In this document: positions 23,154-34,630 of the stretch, piece after piece | Layout: every line of letters begins with the position of its first letter | How positions within the stretch are numbered: the first letter of the stretch is position 1 | DNA from: Siphonodentalium dalli | Taxonomy: Eukaryota > Mollusca > Scaphopoda > Gadilida > Siphonodentaliidae | Direction: 5' to 3' | Length of the DNA stretch: 64,000 nucleotides | Assembly (NCBI GenBank): GCA_032622095.1 | Contig: CP136063.1 | Location: 142,759,450-142,823,449 of the forward strand | Made by a program: the position numbers and the translations under genes | The notes under the pieces: generated by a model | Seen by the model: only the letters and a program-made list of their open reading frames with translations | Told to the model about the DNA's origin: nothing | Databases searched by the model: none

Positions 23154-23982
23154 CTATAGTCGACCATTCATCTTTGGAATTGTTGTCTTCAAGTCATTAT
23201 CTATGTGTTCGCAGGTTTGCTTCAGCGAGGAATCCACACTTGAGATATCTGATATCGTTGGTTGTGGGATATTCGGGGTGCTTTCGGTTATAACATCAGT
23301 GTCGTTAGGAACACCACAGACGTAGGTCGCGTTTTGTGACAGAGATGTCGTAATAGAATTTATGATGTGTTCATTTGGTTTCCTCACACTTTTGGGAGCA
23401 CTCAGCATTTCCTCTATGTGGATTGTGTTCCCATCTAATAAGCATTGGAATATGTTGTACGCGTCTGTTCCTAACTTTGTTGTAGATGTGCCTTTTGCAG
23501 AATTCGTCCTACGTTTTAGTATCGAATCAGGGCTGATGCGAATGCACGGATGTTTTGTTGATGAGAACAGTGCTTGCCTAATTGATTCCAGAATCGGTTC
23601 AGAGCCATCACAACACAAAACTGCTTTTCTAATGAATTAATCTTTGGTTAATGTGTGAATATCCTTTAACATTCTGCTGAGATAAGGTGCGATCGCCTTA
23701 TTGAATGAACCGTTATGTACACGTGCTGCAAAGGCGTCGTATGCTGACTGATTTTGGATATCAAAGTTCACACCACGCCTACCATTTTCGAGGAGCTCCA
23801 CCGATGATTCATGTAACTTAATAGTTTGTGTTTATTGGTTTATTTGAATCGTGGTCGGGTATTGCATTATTGTCGTCCAGTTCCCCTTCAGATAGCATAC
23901 CGACTTCATACGGATCTTGATCCATGTGCGATCCCTCAAATCCATTGAGAACTAAATCAGCGTGTGTTAGCAGGTCATCCAT
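23154..23982 (-). pseudogene. LINE-A ORF1, N-terminal region with lesions
   Basis: An ATG at 23980-23982 opens a frame with an acidic start (MDDLLTHADLVLNGFEGSHM). A frame change near 23822 leads into HESSVELLENGRRGVNFDIQ. A TAA near 23640 then interrupts, and the same frame continues to 23154 as a low-complexity Ser/Thr-rich region. I do not recognise a domain. Position, strand and continuity with the coiled coil and SGNH parts make it the N-terminus of LINE-A ORF1. At least one frameshift, one stop and another frameshift before 23010 show it is inactive. Confidence 0.6.
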
Positions 23983-24620
23983 TATGCATTAATTAACTAT
24001 GTCAATCAGTTCTAGCAGTAAAACTGTATTACAATAAAGCAGTCACTTTGGGTATCTACCGCGCTATGCTGATCCAGAATTGAGTCCTGAGTTGTTTTCA
24101 GAAGTATACCGGCATTGTGAGTGACTGACCAATCTTTCCTGCATTCCCTGGGTGAAAGATTGGGCTGACTTTCTGGACACCATCGAACAGAAGCTATCGC
24201 ACAAGCAGACGAAATTTTGGGCGTACATAGAATTCAAAACAAAACCAACAACATGGCGCGATTCGAGGCGATTTAAAAGTTCACGTACCCAAAATGTCGA
24301 ATCTCCTGTACAGTCCACGAATTGTCTGCAATATACATGTTACGTTGAACGAATACAACACTCTCATCGAAAGGGTACTGCAGATCCATTGAAATTAAGC
24401 CGATTTTCAGCATAAATAGAGAGCGAAGAAGAGCACGTCCATTGCTCGCTGACGTCATAATTTGTCTATATATTATCCATATTAGGTCGTTGATGTTACC
24501 AATTTGTTTTAATTGGCTTCAAGTACCCCTTAAATGGTCGGACGCACATTTTGTCTTGTTATTATCACAAAGATAAATACTCCATGCATAAATCCAATGT
24601 CCCATCTACCCAATTATGAG
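23983..24620. other. Possible LINE-A 5' UTR, no gene recognised
   Basis: Several 60-90 codon frames occur on both strands, none with a domain. Because it lies directly upstream of ORF1 on the minus strand it may contain the LINE-A 5' UTR and promoter, but no end is visible. Confidence 0.35.
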
Positions 24621-24629
24621 CATCATACG

Positions 24630-24840
24630 CTAATGCGGATACTCAATATATCTTTCAATATTCATAGCAACAGACGAATTACATGAGCTGACATTGGCAT
24701 CACATGGATAGTGAAGGTAAAAACGGCAATGAGAACATGTGAGATCTTGAAAATCTTCTACACGATTTTGTAGTTGATGGTCTGACCGCGTTGAACAATG
24801 TTTCCCATGGCACATTAGGCATTTATTTGAAACTTATATG
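24630..24840 (-). pseudogene. PHD-like zinc-finger fragment
   Basis: The minus strand reads CLMCHGKHCS, then LTCSHCRFYLHYPCDANVS. This gives Cx2C, a further cysteine, Cx2C, and an H-x2-C end, the pattern of PHD-like fingers that occur in some LINE ORF1 proteins. It overlaps the start of the plus-strand RT fragment LINE-C, so at most one reading was ever functional in the shared 90 bp. Low confidence. Confidence 0.3.
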
Positions 24841-25945
24841 CTTACTCTACGCCGATGATACTGTCCTGTTCGCTGATGATTTTTCAAGTATGCAACATTC
24901 CCTTAACCAAATTTATGATTTTCAACAGGGAGAGGGTGGTGACAGATGTAGATTCAAATTATGCGACAAATGATTATATATTGTGGACAAGTTTCCTTAT
25001 TTGGGTGTGAAACTATTTTATACCGGACGATATCAGAATGCAATCAAAATGGCTTACTGAATAAAGTCAGGAAACTGGAGTTATCAGTCGATGTCGCTTT
25101 TAAATTGCTTTACTCGACTGTAGTTCCAATTTTGTTATATGGCTGCGAAATATGGTGATTCTAAAATATGCAAGAAATTGAGAGTGTTTTTTTAAAATTC
25201 TGCAAAAATATTGATGCACATGAAGACCAGCACTCCGAATTATGGGAAATGGGCAGATAGGAATTGACTATAATGGCAAAGCAGAGAATAGTAAGCTTCT
25301 GGTCGAGACTCATGACGGGCGAGTTGTGCGTTATGACCAAGAAACTATATGATATCTTGTTTCGTCTTATGGAACACGACGGCAAACTCTTTAGCCATAT
25401 TAATGTTACTAAAACAAGTATACACTCAGCTGGTTTTGGCGTGGCGTGGTCGAATCAGGCACAGTTAATAGACAGCCAGAAAAAGATATATCTAAAACAT
25501 TGATTGACCAGTTGACTCAGCAGTGGTGGTTAGAAAAAGAATCGCCATTACGAGGAATATTTTACAAAGAACTGAAGTCAACCCTTCGATTAGAAAATTA
25601 TATTACCGATTTCCCCTTCAGTCTTAGAAAATATTTGATAAACATAGATACATGCAATCATAGATTGGAAGTAGAAACAAGTAGATGGGGTAAGCGATGA
25701 GCAGAAAGAGATTTATGTAGCTTGTGCAAAAGTGAACAGGGTGATGAATACCATTTTGTTATGAAGTGCGCCTACAGTACTTGAGGCATCTGCAGGTAAA
25801 ATACATTTCCGAACACCATTGGAATCCACCATCTAAGAAAAAGATTTACGAGCTACTGACGAAGTCTGGTCACATTGACTTGAGAAACTTAACTCGTTAT
25901 CTGAAATTAGCGTTCAAACATAGAAATAGAAATTTATAGCAGATG
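24745..25945 (+). pseudogene. LINE-C: decayed RT fragment
   Basis: LICLLYADDTVLFADDFSSM at about 24837-24896 is an unmistakable RT active site. After several frameshifts and stops the plus strand continues with STVVPILLYGCEIW (to 25158), RIVSFWSRLMTGELCVMTKK (25288 on), WWLEKESPLRGIFYKEL, and finally CSLCKSEQGDEYHFVMKC (around 25720), the zinc-knuckle tail. The order is that of LINE ORF2 from the active site to the C-terminus, so it is a 5'-truncated copy. It has more lesions than LINE-A, -B or -P and is probably older. Family assignment is not possible by eye. Confidence 0.75.
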
Positions 25946-26780
25946 ATACATTTTTTAAAATGTTATTGAAATTTCAAGCCAAATTGTTGCAGTTGTTGTT
26001 TTTGTTAGTATTATTATTAGTATTGCTATAAGACATCCTCGAAAAGTATACTGATAGAACATATTAAGATGAATATAAAAATGACGATAATGAGGACTGA
26101 CGATGGATTACAGAGAGACTACCGCCATATATATCTATCAAACTTCTTCTATCCTCTTCTTCTTCTTTTATTTGTCTTCCTCTCCTTCTTCTGTCTTTTT
26201 ATGTATATGTTTATATATCGGACTTAGCACTTTGCAAATAATGCACATCTCGCCAGTTACATGTGAATTCATGTCTTAGAGATTAAAGCATGGAAACAGC
26301 AATTTTTATTTGTAATGTAACAGCACGAGAGAAAGAGAATTGCTGGAGTCGCACCGAAAGTTTGCAGCACCCGGAATTTAAAGCCGGTCATCCAGCCATG
26401 CTCTATTTTGGTCCATATTAAATCATGAACATTTTAATTAATTTTCGTAGTCATAATTTGTCGTTACGCTTGATTGTCATCGATAGGTAAGTAATGATTA
26501 TATGTTGATAACTTGCCATGTCATTTGGAGGAATATAACTAATTTTACAGGTTTGAACAAATTGCGAAATGTGTTTTGTACTACCGGGAATAACCGGGGA
26601 GATCGTTTATTCGTACGAATCTACGTCAAATTTACCAAACAATCCAAATGTCCTGCATTTCAATAAAGGAACTGTTTCAATTCTGAGTTATTGAGTGCTA
26701 TGTTGGAGCCAATGTTTTCTGAAAGTAATGAATAATTAGGTGGTTTTTTCTGTTTTTACAATTTTAACCCTTTTACTACT
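25946..26780. other. No gene recognised
   Basis: AT-rich sequence with a pyrimidine-rich stretch (ttcttct..., 26140-26200). Nothing with coding character is visible. Confidence 0.4.
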
Positions 26781-26794
26781 GCGTACTATGTAAA

Positions 26795-27085
26795 TGGTTG
26801 TCCGTCCGTCCGTCCGTCGTATTATGTAAATGGATTGTCCGTTCGTCGTCCGTCCGCTTTTGGTTTCCGGACGATAACTTTAGATTGAATCGAGTGAACT
26901 GAACCAAATTTGGTATATTAGTTTACCACCTCAAAATACAGATCAAGTTCGAATATGGGTTTCGTCCGCATGATTGTGACTGAGTTATGACTTAGATTTT
27001 ACCTGATATGCGGTTTCCAGATGATAACTTTAGATTGAATCGAGTGAACTGAACCAACTTTGGTATACATATCAAGTTCAACTAG
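26795..27085 (+). repeat. Two diverged units around GTTTCCGGACGATAACTTTAG
   Basis: A (GTCC)n start is followed by two copies of a roughly 150-bp segment (26868 and 27010) sharing 'gataactttagattgaatcg' and 'gtgaactgaaccaa'. A similar design occurs at 3240-3600. It looks like a dispersed minisatellite rather than a gene. Confidence 0.55.
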
Positions 27086-28500
27086 AATGCACTCAGAGAG
27101 ATGCCAACGTGCGCAAAAATGTAATAAACAATAATTAAAAAAATAATTTCACTGTATTTTACTTAATTTATTTAATTTAATTTAATTTTAGCAAAAAAAG
27201 ACAATTACCATTTCTCATTTCATCACAGATAAAAGGCAAATTACTATATCATTTAAGTAATTAAAACCAATTCCATGTTGCCGAAAGGATGAGACTTTAA
27301 TATCGATTAAATTTTTTTCAGCGGCATATTTTTATTTTTATTTTCCGATAGTCAAAGTTGACCAAAGGAGCAATTATAAGAAATAATTAATACCATTTGT
27401 GTAAATATTGATAGCAGCCAATATTCAACAATAAATATCAATAATTAATCAATAATTAATCAATAACGATCATTTTATGTAATAATAAACTGTTCAAACG
27501 GTGTTTGTGTCAACAAATGCGTTTTGTTTTGTGTTACGTCATTCGTCGTATTTGACCCGGAACTCGGCTGAAGGTTAGGCTATTCAGCCTATTGCGTCGA
27601 ATTACGAAATCGCGTTTTGAATGTCTCTCTTTTCCCGCACGATAAAAAGAGGTCTTCGCACGAACCAAAAAATGATAAAACTTCCCAATTATAAGTAAAA
27701 ATACCCAAATAAAGGAGTCTATGTCATATGTAGGTCTATGTAGGTCCCGAAGGAGTCTATAGACTCTTTGGTGTAGAGTTCTGATGGAGAAAATGTAGGT
27801 CGATCTATTTTTGTCATAACTCTGACGTATTTTGACCTGGGAGAAAAAATCGAAATCGACGCTCACTACGAGCATGCCAGTTTTAAATATAGAAACAGGG
27901 AATCCGGACAAATGGCGATATCGGCGACAAACAAATAATAGAAAACAACACATAAGATAAACATAGCAAAAACGCGGCACAGTAAAAATGTCAGAACGCC
28001 CAGGGGGGGGGGGGGGGGTCGCGGACAAAATTTACATATATAGGGCGAACAAAATGTTTTTGCCCCTTTCGGGGACCCACCACCCCTCTACTTGCAATTT
28101 TTTTCTTTTTTTTCCGCCCAATTTTTGGGACCCACCCCCCAAAATCTTACAAAAAACATAAAATATAAACCAAATCAAAGCCTAGAAAAGAATTGTTCCA
28201 TTTCTTATTATTTAATACTATTCCCAGCATTTTAGTAAACATCTAAACTGCTCTAAAGGGAGATAATTCTATTAGTATAAAATGTGGAAATCTGAACGCA
28301 TGCACTTAAAAACATTGGGCATAATGCCATAAAACATAATAATTACGAGGTAATACATTTCCTGATATCCTCAATAACTCCATATTCTTTTATATAACAA
28401 TAGTATAAGATGTTTTAGAGTCAAGGCCCAATAGTAATACTGTAGTAATAGGGGTAGAACAAATTTCATCTGGGACCCAAGCCAAGGAAAGTCACACTCA
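27086..28500. other. No supported gene; homopolymer tract
   Basis: A 164-codon minus-strand frame (28028-27534) has no recognisable domain, starts in a G/C homopolymer run at 28003-28018 and is probably a chance ORF. The rest is AT-rich. Confidence 0.35.
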
Positions 28501-28515
28501 CAGCAGCTCAGTCTA

Positions 28516-28791
28516 ATGTTGGTTTGCAGATTGACATATACCAATATTAGCGAAAAATTGGTAGTATTATTAACTTATTATCAGAGTATAAAGTTTAGTT
28601 TAAAGCCAGCAGAGATATCCAAGCCACGGTCACCTTGTACAAACCGTCTGTATACATGTAGGTTCCCCCTGTGCAATGTGGTTTACTGGACGTATCACAT
28701 GGAAACCCATTATAAGAACAAGCATCCTGGATCAGACTATTCAGTTGAGATATGTGACTCTGAGAAAGTTCGCATGAAGAGAGTTGCATAG
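28516..28791 (+). CDS. Small ORF with one C2H2-type finger, unassigned
   Basis: The 91-codon frame holds one finger-like motif, YTCRFPLCNVVYWTYHMETH ending YKNKHPG: C-x4-C-x11-H-x4-H. About 20 bp after the stop a good splice donor (CCAG/GTTAGT at 28812-28821) is seen, and an acceptor-like 'cacagcag' precedes the ATG, so it may be an internal exon read in this frame rather than a complete small protein. It could belong to a host zinc-finger gene or to a mobile element. The fingers in the Gypsy element at 50.4 kb are of a different spacing. Confidence 0.35.
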   Translation: MLVCRLTYTNISEKLVVLLTYYQSIKFSLKPAEISKPRSPCTNRLYTCRFPLCNVVYWTYHMETHYKNKHPGSDYSVEICDSEKVRMKRVA

Positions 28792-28829
28792 ATTACCTGT
28801 GCAGTTTGATCCAGGTTAGTATGATTTAT

Positions 28830-31548
28830 AATTAGTTTCAAGAACAAAGTTCATATTAGTCATGTTTATATTCTAGCTTTATGTTGCATATGGAATAAGT
28901 TGAGACTTTAATACCAAAAGCTACTTTTATAGTTACATTGCTCTATCCTGCTATATCCTAAATTGAATATCAAAGCAACCAATAATGAACAAACAACTAA
29001 TAATTACAATACCATATGTATTGGCAGTCAAATAACTGGAACTCCAAGATATACTACCTTATTACATGTATATGTACAGTACCTAACTGCTTAGACTTGT
29101 GAATAATAACTGTGGTTGATTTAATATCACAAAAGGCTAAGTTTTCATATTGTTATCCAAATAGTATGAACTTTTTGTATGAGTTATTTTGTTTTATAGT
29201 TTTAAACCAGTGGAATATAGTGGAACTGTTATTTTTGTTTGTATCATCAAGTTTATCTTGATAACAAATAATATCCATTATGTGGATTAAGAACAGAAGA
29301 TGGTAATCATTTCATAATTATGCTTATATAATATATCTTTCATCCATCGAAATCTGGTACATTAATTTTGACATACATCAGCATACATACACCCCTAAAT
29401 GGTAGTTAGTTCTGGTTAGTATGTTTTAAATAGCATAGTGTGTCATATGGTTGATATTAACAGATTACATGAGCACAAAAACAGTGATTTTAAGAGGAGG
29501 AAAAAATTTGCATTTTTGGTCATTTACGCATTTTTTCCGGGTGAAATGACCCACCCACCCCCGCCTCATATATGGAATTTTTGTGCGCGACCCCCCCCCC
29601 CTGGAACGCCACGAGGTTTTACGTCGTTTTTGGTGACGTCATGGAGTGAAACGGAGTAGGGTGACACCAAGCTACGTACGAATCTGTCTGATCGCCATAC
29701 TGTTGCGCGAGCGCACGTAAATATGTGTTCGGACTACATGATTTTGCAGGTCAAGTTCGAATTGGAGTCCGATCCGACCATTTTTGCCAGAGTTATAGGA
29801 TTTGTTTGCCTGAAAATAGCCGAAAATAAATATTTGGTTCATGTATTGACTTAATCTTTACAAACAAGGAAAATATGCATTGCGGTGTTTCGGAAGTATA
29901 CTATTCATACCACAAACGTGTTTGGATTGGATGGAATGATTGTTGGTGTGGTTATTTCTCACTGGTAACAAAGTATATTAATTTCAACTTAAAATGTTTA
30001 TATTTTGAGGTTTCTGATTGATAAACAAATTTGGTATGTGAATGTTTCAGTAAAATAAACCACACTTGAAGTTATTGTGTTTTATTTTTGTTATTATTAC
30101 GTCAAAGGTTTCAAACAAATGATTTAAACCTTGCCCCATTCTACTCCAGAAACGGGCATATTATGCCACGCCCCGACGGCGTACTCTTGTTAATTTTGTA
30201 GGAAATATAATTTCCGACGCTTGAACGTAGTGAATTAGGCGGAACATAATTTCTCCACGCAGGTGAGCGAAGACATCAATGGGGCGTGAACAGTAATTGT
30301 GACGTATAGAGGTGGTCAGATGATTGGTATAAAGGTCTGTGATTGAGATACAATCGGTCTCTTGGGGTGACGACTTGCTGGCTCGAGTCACGCGTTTTAA
30401 CAAATTATTATGAAATTAAAAATGAATGGCGGATCACAGCCAATTCAGTTATTACAATTATTTAGTTTACGACAACCAGCTCTCATGTTTAATACTATAA
30501 TAAAAGTTTCATTTTCTTTGAAGCACTATCTTGCATGTTACAAGAGACGAATTGGCATAACGTGACATGTATGATACATGAGTTTTGATTTAGATATGAA
30601 TAATGTTCGGATGTCTGTTTACACGATGATAGCTAAACAAGCATGTCACACAAAGTCGTGTGTGCTTATAAAACGTATACACGTGTATACTGATATGTGT
30701 CATTCATTCATTCGTCAGCAACACTTGGTTCATGATTTTAGAATCGAAAAAAGAGTGCAAATATGCAACTACATTATAGAGTAGGGCCTACATGCGTGCA
30801 CATTTATACAAAATATTATGTGTTATATGTTTAAAAAAAAAAGACTGAACAGATGTAATATGTTTTCAGAAACATCTTCTGGTGATGCAGAATTGGCTAT
30901 GGCGTTCCTTTGCCTGCGTGGTGGATGAGCAGAGCTCGTCGGACGTTTTCTTGTGATCGTCGCAATTGGCTCTGTGCTGGATTGGACGATTGGGAAAGTT
31001 TCTGAAACATCTTGCGATTAGTGGAATTGGCTACGGCGATTTTCGCACGTTGGAAGAGCATGGATTCTCTGAAATGGCTCAGTAAAGTGCTGGTTAGTAA
31101 GATTGGCAAATATGCCGGTGTGTGGAGAGCAGATCACTTCTTTGGAATATGCCGTTGAACTATAAATAAGTGTGCTCATGTGTCCGTATTACGATTATGC
31201 GGGTAAAATTATAATTCAATTCTTGAAGTGACCGAACTATCAAAATTCTTTTCGGGCGACGTAGTCATTTATTCGAAAATCGAAAGCAACGCGCTCAGTT
31301 TCTTGACAATTACACTTGGCTTGGTGTGATATTCTAAATTTGTTCTCATCTAAAAATGGATAACGATGGGGAATGTGCATCATTTCGAGTTCCCGGTGAG
31401 CATGGCTTTGATATTTCAATTCAACGGGAAGTTCTCGGAGTTGAGCGGTCCAGTGGTCGTCTAGGGCGATTAATTGTTGCAAAAAATCGAAATTTGTGAA
31501 ATTTGTATTCAATATCGTATAGATTATCACTATCTGATTGGTGTATAT
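28830..31548. other. Unassigned sequence left of the Gypsy insertion
   Basis: Several minus-strand frames of 70-96 codons (30161-30403, 30897-31109, 31240-31530) are somewhat less biased than their surroundings and could be exons of one minus-strand host gene, but none shows a domain I know. A C-run lies at 29589-29600. The Gypsy target site ATACT is at 31549-31553. Confidence 0.35.
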
Positions 31549-31553
31549 ATACT

Positions 31554-31876
31554 GTGGCAGTTCGGACTTTCTGCTAGCCTATTCTCGTGGCAGAGACATG
31601 TAAACACGAATTCGGTGTTCGAATGAGGAAATGATGCACCAAAATGACAATGGACTCACCTTAAACTTTGTTACAATAATTCATAGTGATTTTAATTTAT
31701 TCTTAGTTAATTTCGTATAGTTTTCAATTTTATACATCTTCTAATTTCGTGCATCCATTTCCAAAATATTAGCTAAGGCCATCTTGGTTAAGCACGCTGT
31801 TGTGCCTTGGACTTTTGGTATTGGTGGCTCTGATTGGTCGAAACTGCCTCGAAGTTTCAGCTCGCAGCTCTGGCTA
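31554..31876 (+). repeat. 5' LTR, first part
   Basis: It matches the first third of the 3' LTR (50787 onwards) and ends with GGCTA, where LINE-B begins. The LTR continues at 41978. An 18-bp segment near 31705 is absent from the 3' LTR. Confidence 0.85.
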
Positions 31877-32034
31877 GAATAGAATAGAATATAATTTATT
31901 AAGCAAAATACGTCCCTGGGTTGGGACAGGTTGCCATACATATATACAATATTAATATGGTACATGAACATATATAAACTGTATAAAATAACATCACTCA
32001 GTCAAGTAACTTAATATACATTATATAATAATAT

Positions 32035-32577
32035 TTATGTATTGTTCAATCTGCACTCGAAAAACCTCCTGACTATGTTGCAAACTTTCGCACAATGTTG
32101 TGTAAGGTCATTATCTAATATATGCTTCAGTTGGTCCCATCTACTCATCAGTCGAAAATTAATAAAATTTCCCTCCATTAGTTTTAGTAATTCACTACGC
32201 TTGGTGGAATAATGGGGGCAGTCAATTAAGAAGTGTCTTTCGTCTTCGACGATTTTGTCTTCACAAAAAACACACAGCCGTAATGGTAACGGTGTCTTTT
32301 TCGGTTGCGTATGCCTACCTTTTTCAATAGCAAGAGAATGATTACTTATTCTCAGTCGCGTAAACATTGTACGATCAGTTTGTCGTTTGAACGAATTCAG
32401 ACTACTCAGAAGGGCGCTACTACTCTCATCGCTATTTAGAGTAAACCCATACGATTCTAAACGTTTGAAGATTGAACTACCAGTTTTTCCGTTAAGTTGT
32501 TCAATAACTGCGTCTTGCAATAACTTGCTCGTGCAACGTGAGGTAATTTTAACAGCGTAGGTAGCCATTCTATACAA
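32035..32577 (-). pseudogene. LINE-B ORF2, C-terminal domain with zinc knuckle
   Basis: The frame reads TMFTRLRISNHSLAIEKGRH, and then LCVFCEDKIVEDERHFLIDC: C-x2-C-x8-H-x4-C, the typical LINE ORF2 knuckle, followed by an open tail to the stop at 32035. About 150 bp of 3' UTR separate it from the tail repeat. It is in a different frame from the RT segment at 32793-33527, the frameshift lying near 32860; the intervening minus strand reads LYGSEIWATGITKQNYD in the correct place. Confidence 0.8.
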
Positions 32578-32792
32578 TGCATCAATATATAACGGATAGC
32601 TTCCTAGTTCAGCTCGAACATCAGAATTAGTTGCATATTTTCCAACTCCGAGAATATGTTTGCAATGTGATACATGAATTTTTTCACACGAATAACGGTC
32701 ATAATTTTGTTTAGTTATTCCTGTTGCCCAAATTTCACTTCCGTATAAGATGATGGGTTTAATTAATTTGTCAAATAGTTTAAGGGACGTTT

Positions 32793-33904
32793 TCAGAGGG
32801 AGTGGTACTTTATTAGCACATGCATTTGTAATTGAAAAAAGAGCCTTTCGCCCTTTGACGCTCCACTCCCTGTATGAATTTTTCCAGTGTTTGCAAAGGT
32901 AATTCCAAGATATGTGTATTCGTTAACAATTTCCAATTGATTTCCTGCAAGGAAGAAGTTTTTGTTAAAGTCTTGTTTTCTAGTTCTAAAAATCATGCAT
33001 TTTGTCTTATCAGGATTGACTGAGAGAGCGTTCATATTTGTGTAAGACTGTAAGCTATATAATGACCGCTGAAGTCCCTCCGGACTTTCTGACAATAGCA
33101 CTAAATCATCCGCAAATAATAAGTGATTTAGTTTGCTAGACCCGATAGACAATGGATCACATTTATCATCAAAGATGCCATCAATGTCATCAATAAATAT
33201 CTTGAATAATAAAGGGGATAATACATATCCTTGTCGGACTCCAATTGTTAAGAGGTGCGGTGGCCCAATTCCTTTACTTGTGTTAGTAATATAAATACTT
33301 GAATCATATAGTGATTTTACAATCTGCATTGTCCTGCCGGTAATTCCAATTAACTCCATTTTCTTAAAAAGTAATTGTCGATCGACTGTATCAAATGCTT
33401 TCCGAAAATCTACAAACGTTGCATATACTGTTTTTTTTAGCAGTGATATATTTTTGAACAGACGCATGTAGAACGAAGGCGCTGTCAATTGTACTTTTGC
33501 CAGCACTAAAACCGAATGGATTTTCACTTATAACGTTATTAATCTCCATAAATTTAGCCAATCTATGATTAATTACTTTATTGAACAATTTGCCCACTGA
33601 TGAGCTAAGGGCTCCCTTTTTGTGTATCAAACTGAGAATTGACTTACTCCATTCTGGTGGGTAATACCCTGTTTTAAATATTATATTAAAAATATGTACA
33701 AACTGATCAATCATTAAAGGCACAGCACACTTGATAAATTCATTGGTAATTTGATCCGGGCCTACAACTTTTTTTGATTTGAGTTCACGCACTGCCTCTA
33801 AAATTTCCATAGCCGTGATCGGATCATTGTTGAGGGATATGTCACGTGGTATAGGTGTCCGATCGATTGGCGATGTATCTACAATGCCTGGCTTTATAGG
33901 ACTA
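32793..33904 (-). pseudogene. LINE-B ORF2, reverse transcriptase
   Basis: From the Z junction at 33904 the frame reads SPIKPGIVDTSPIDRTPIP, MEILEAVRELKSKKVVGPDQ and YPPEWSKSILSLIHKKG. Near 33440 it shifts frame and continues ATFVDFRKAFDTVDRQLLF, GVRQGYVLSPLLF, and the active site HLLFADDLVLLSE, then YTYLGITF. All RT blocks are present in order, so the lesions are few: one frameshift before the active site and one after. The clade cannot be fixed by eye. Confidence 0.85.
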
Positions 33905-34139
33905 CAAGAAAACTAAGATGCATGCATCAGGTCGGCCGTGAACTATCTACCATAGAATTGTTGTAGCTATCGATTATACATTTTGGAACACCTGTCTGTA
34001 TGTATGTGTGTATGCATGAATGCATGTGTGTATGTGTTATAGACTCTAACACTGCTCGACTGATCCGACTCGGATTTGGTATTTGACGTGTCAACTTGAC
34101 CTCGCTCATAGGCATGTTTCTGGACCTTGACCGATCCGA

Positions 34140-34630
34140 CTAAAAAATTGTGTGTAGGACTACTTCGATCCCGGGAGCAATATGGACGGGTCTAATTTCA
34201 CGTGGGACCATGTTCTCGAACATGCTGATGTAGGCATGTTTCTGGACTATTTGGACGGGTCAAATCTTGATCCCGACCTGACTTTGACATTCAAAAAGAT
34301 CAATTCAAGGTCAAATCTGGTAAAACGGAAGTATTTCAACGAAATATAATACCTACTGTTACTTTTGTCCCAGGAGTGTTTCGGGTGGGTCAAATTATGA
34401 CCCTGACCTGATCTTGACATTCAAAATTGTCAATTCAAGGTCAAATCGGGTAAAGCCGGGCGGATTTCGACGGGTATTTTTGTCGTGACTTTTGTCCGGG
34501 GAGTGTTTTGGACGGGTCAAATCGTGACCCGACATGACGTTCACCTTTAAAATGGTCAATTCAAGGTTAAATCGCGCAATTCTCCGAAAATCAGAGGGGA
34601 ACATCCCGGACGAAGTAGGGTCCACCAGCT
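34140..34630 (+). repeat. ~130-bp minisatellite in Z
   Basis: Three to four units, anchors 'caaat' at 34261, 34391 and 34518. The monomer is the one in X1 and X2 (GGGTCAAATC, TGACCTTCAAAATG, GGTAAAACGG). The end phrase 'agtagggtccaccagct' parallels 'agtcgggcctatcagct' in X1. Confidence 0.85.

Larger units (their letters stand above)
9485..23982 (-). mobile_element. LINE-A: full-length LINE split by nested insertions
   Basis: Minus-strand fragments occur in the correct LINE order without overlap: ORF1 (23982 to 21460), ORF2 endonuclease start (21339 to 21151), endonuclease middle and linker (17198 to about 16700), RT and C-terminal domain (11638 to 9485). The gaps are filled by Y1 (17199-21150) and by the reverse-oriented LINE-P block (about 11640-16700). 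Without the insertions about 5.5 kb remains, a normal LINE length. A stretch of endonuclease and some linker residues are missing, so earlier deletions are likely. That the RT part and the 5' part belong to one copy is inferred from strand, order and complementarity. Confidence 0.65.

Noticed and set aside
28003-28018. G-runs (also near 8109, 54310, 56839, 60150 and 61457) as G-quadruplex elements
   Set aside because: They are simple mononucleotide runs whose length is also error-prone in sequencing; no conserved context supports a function.
27534-28028. 164-codon minus-strand frame
   Set aside because: It starts in a G homopolymer, shows no domain, and has no transcript-like signals; probably a chance ORF.
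30161-31530. Three minus-strand frames as exons of one host gene
   Set aside because: No recognised domain and no convincing matching splice sites; kept only as unassigned sequence.
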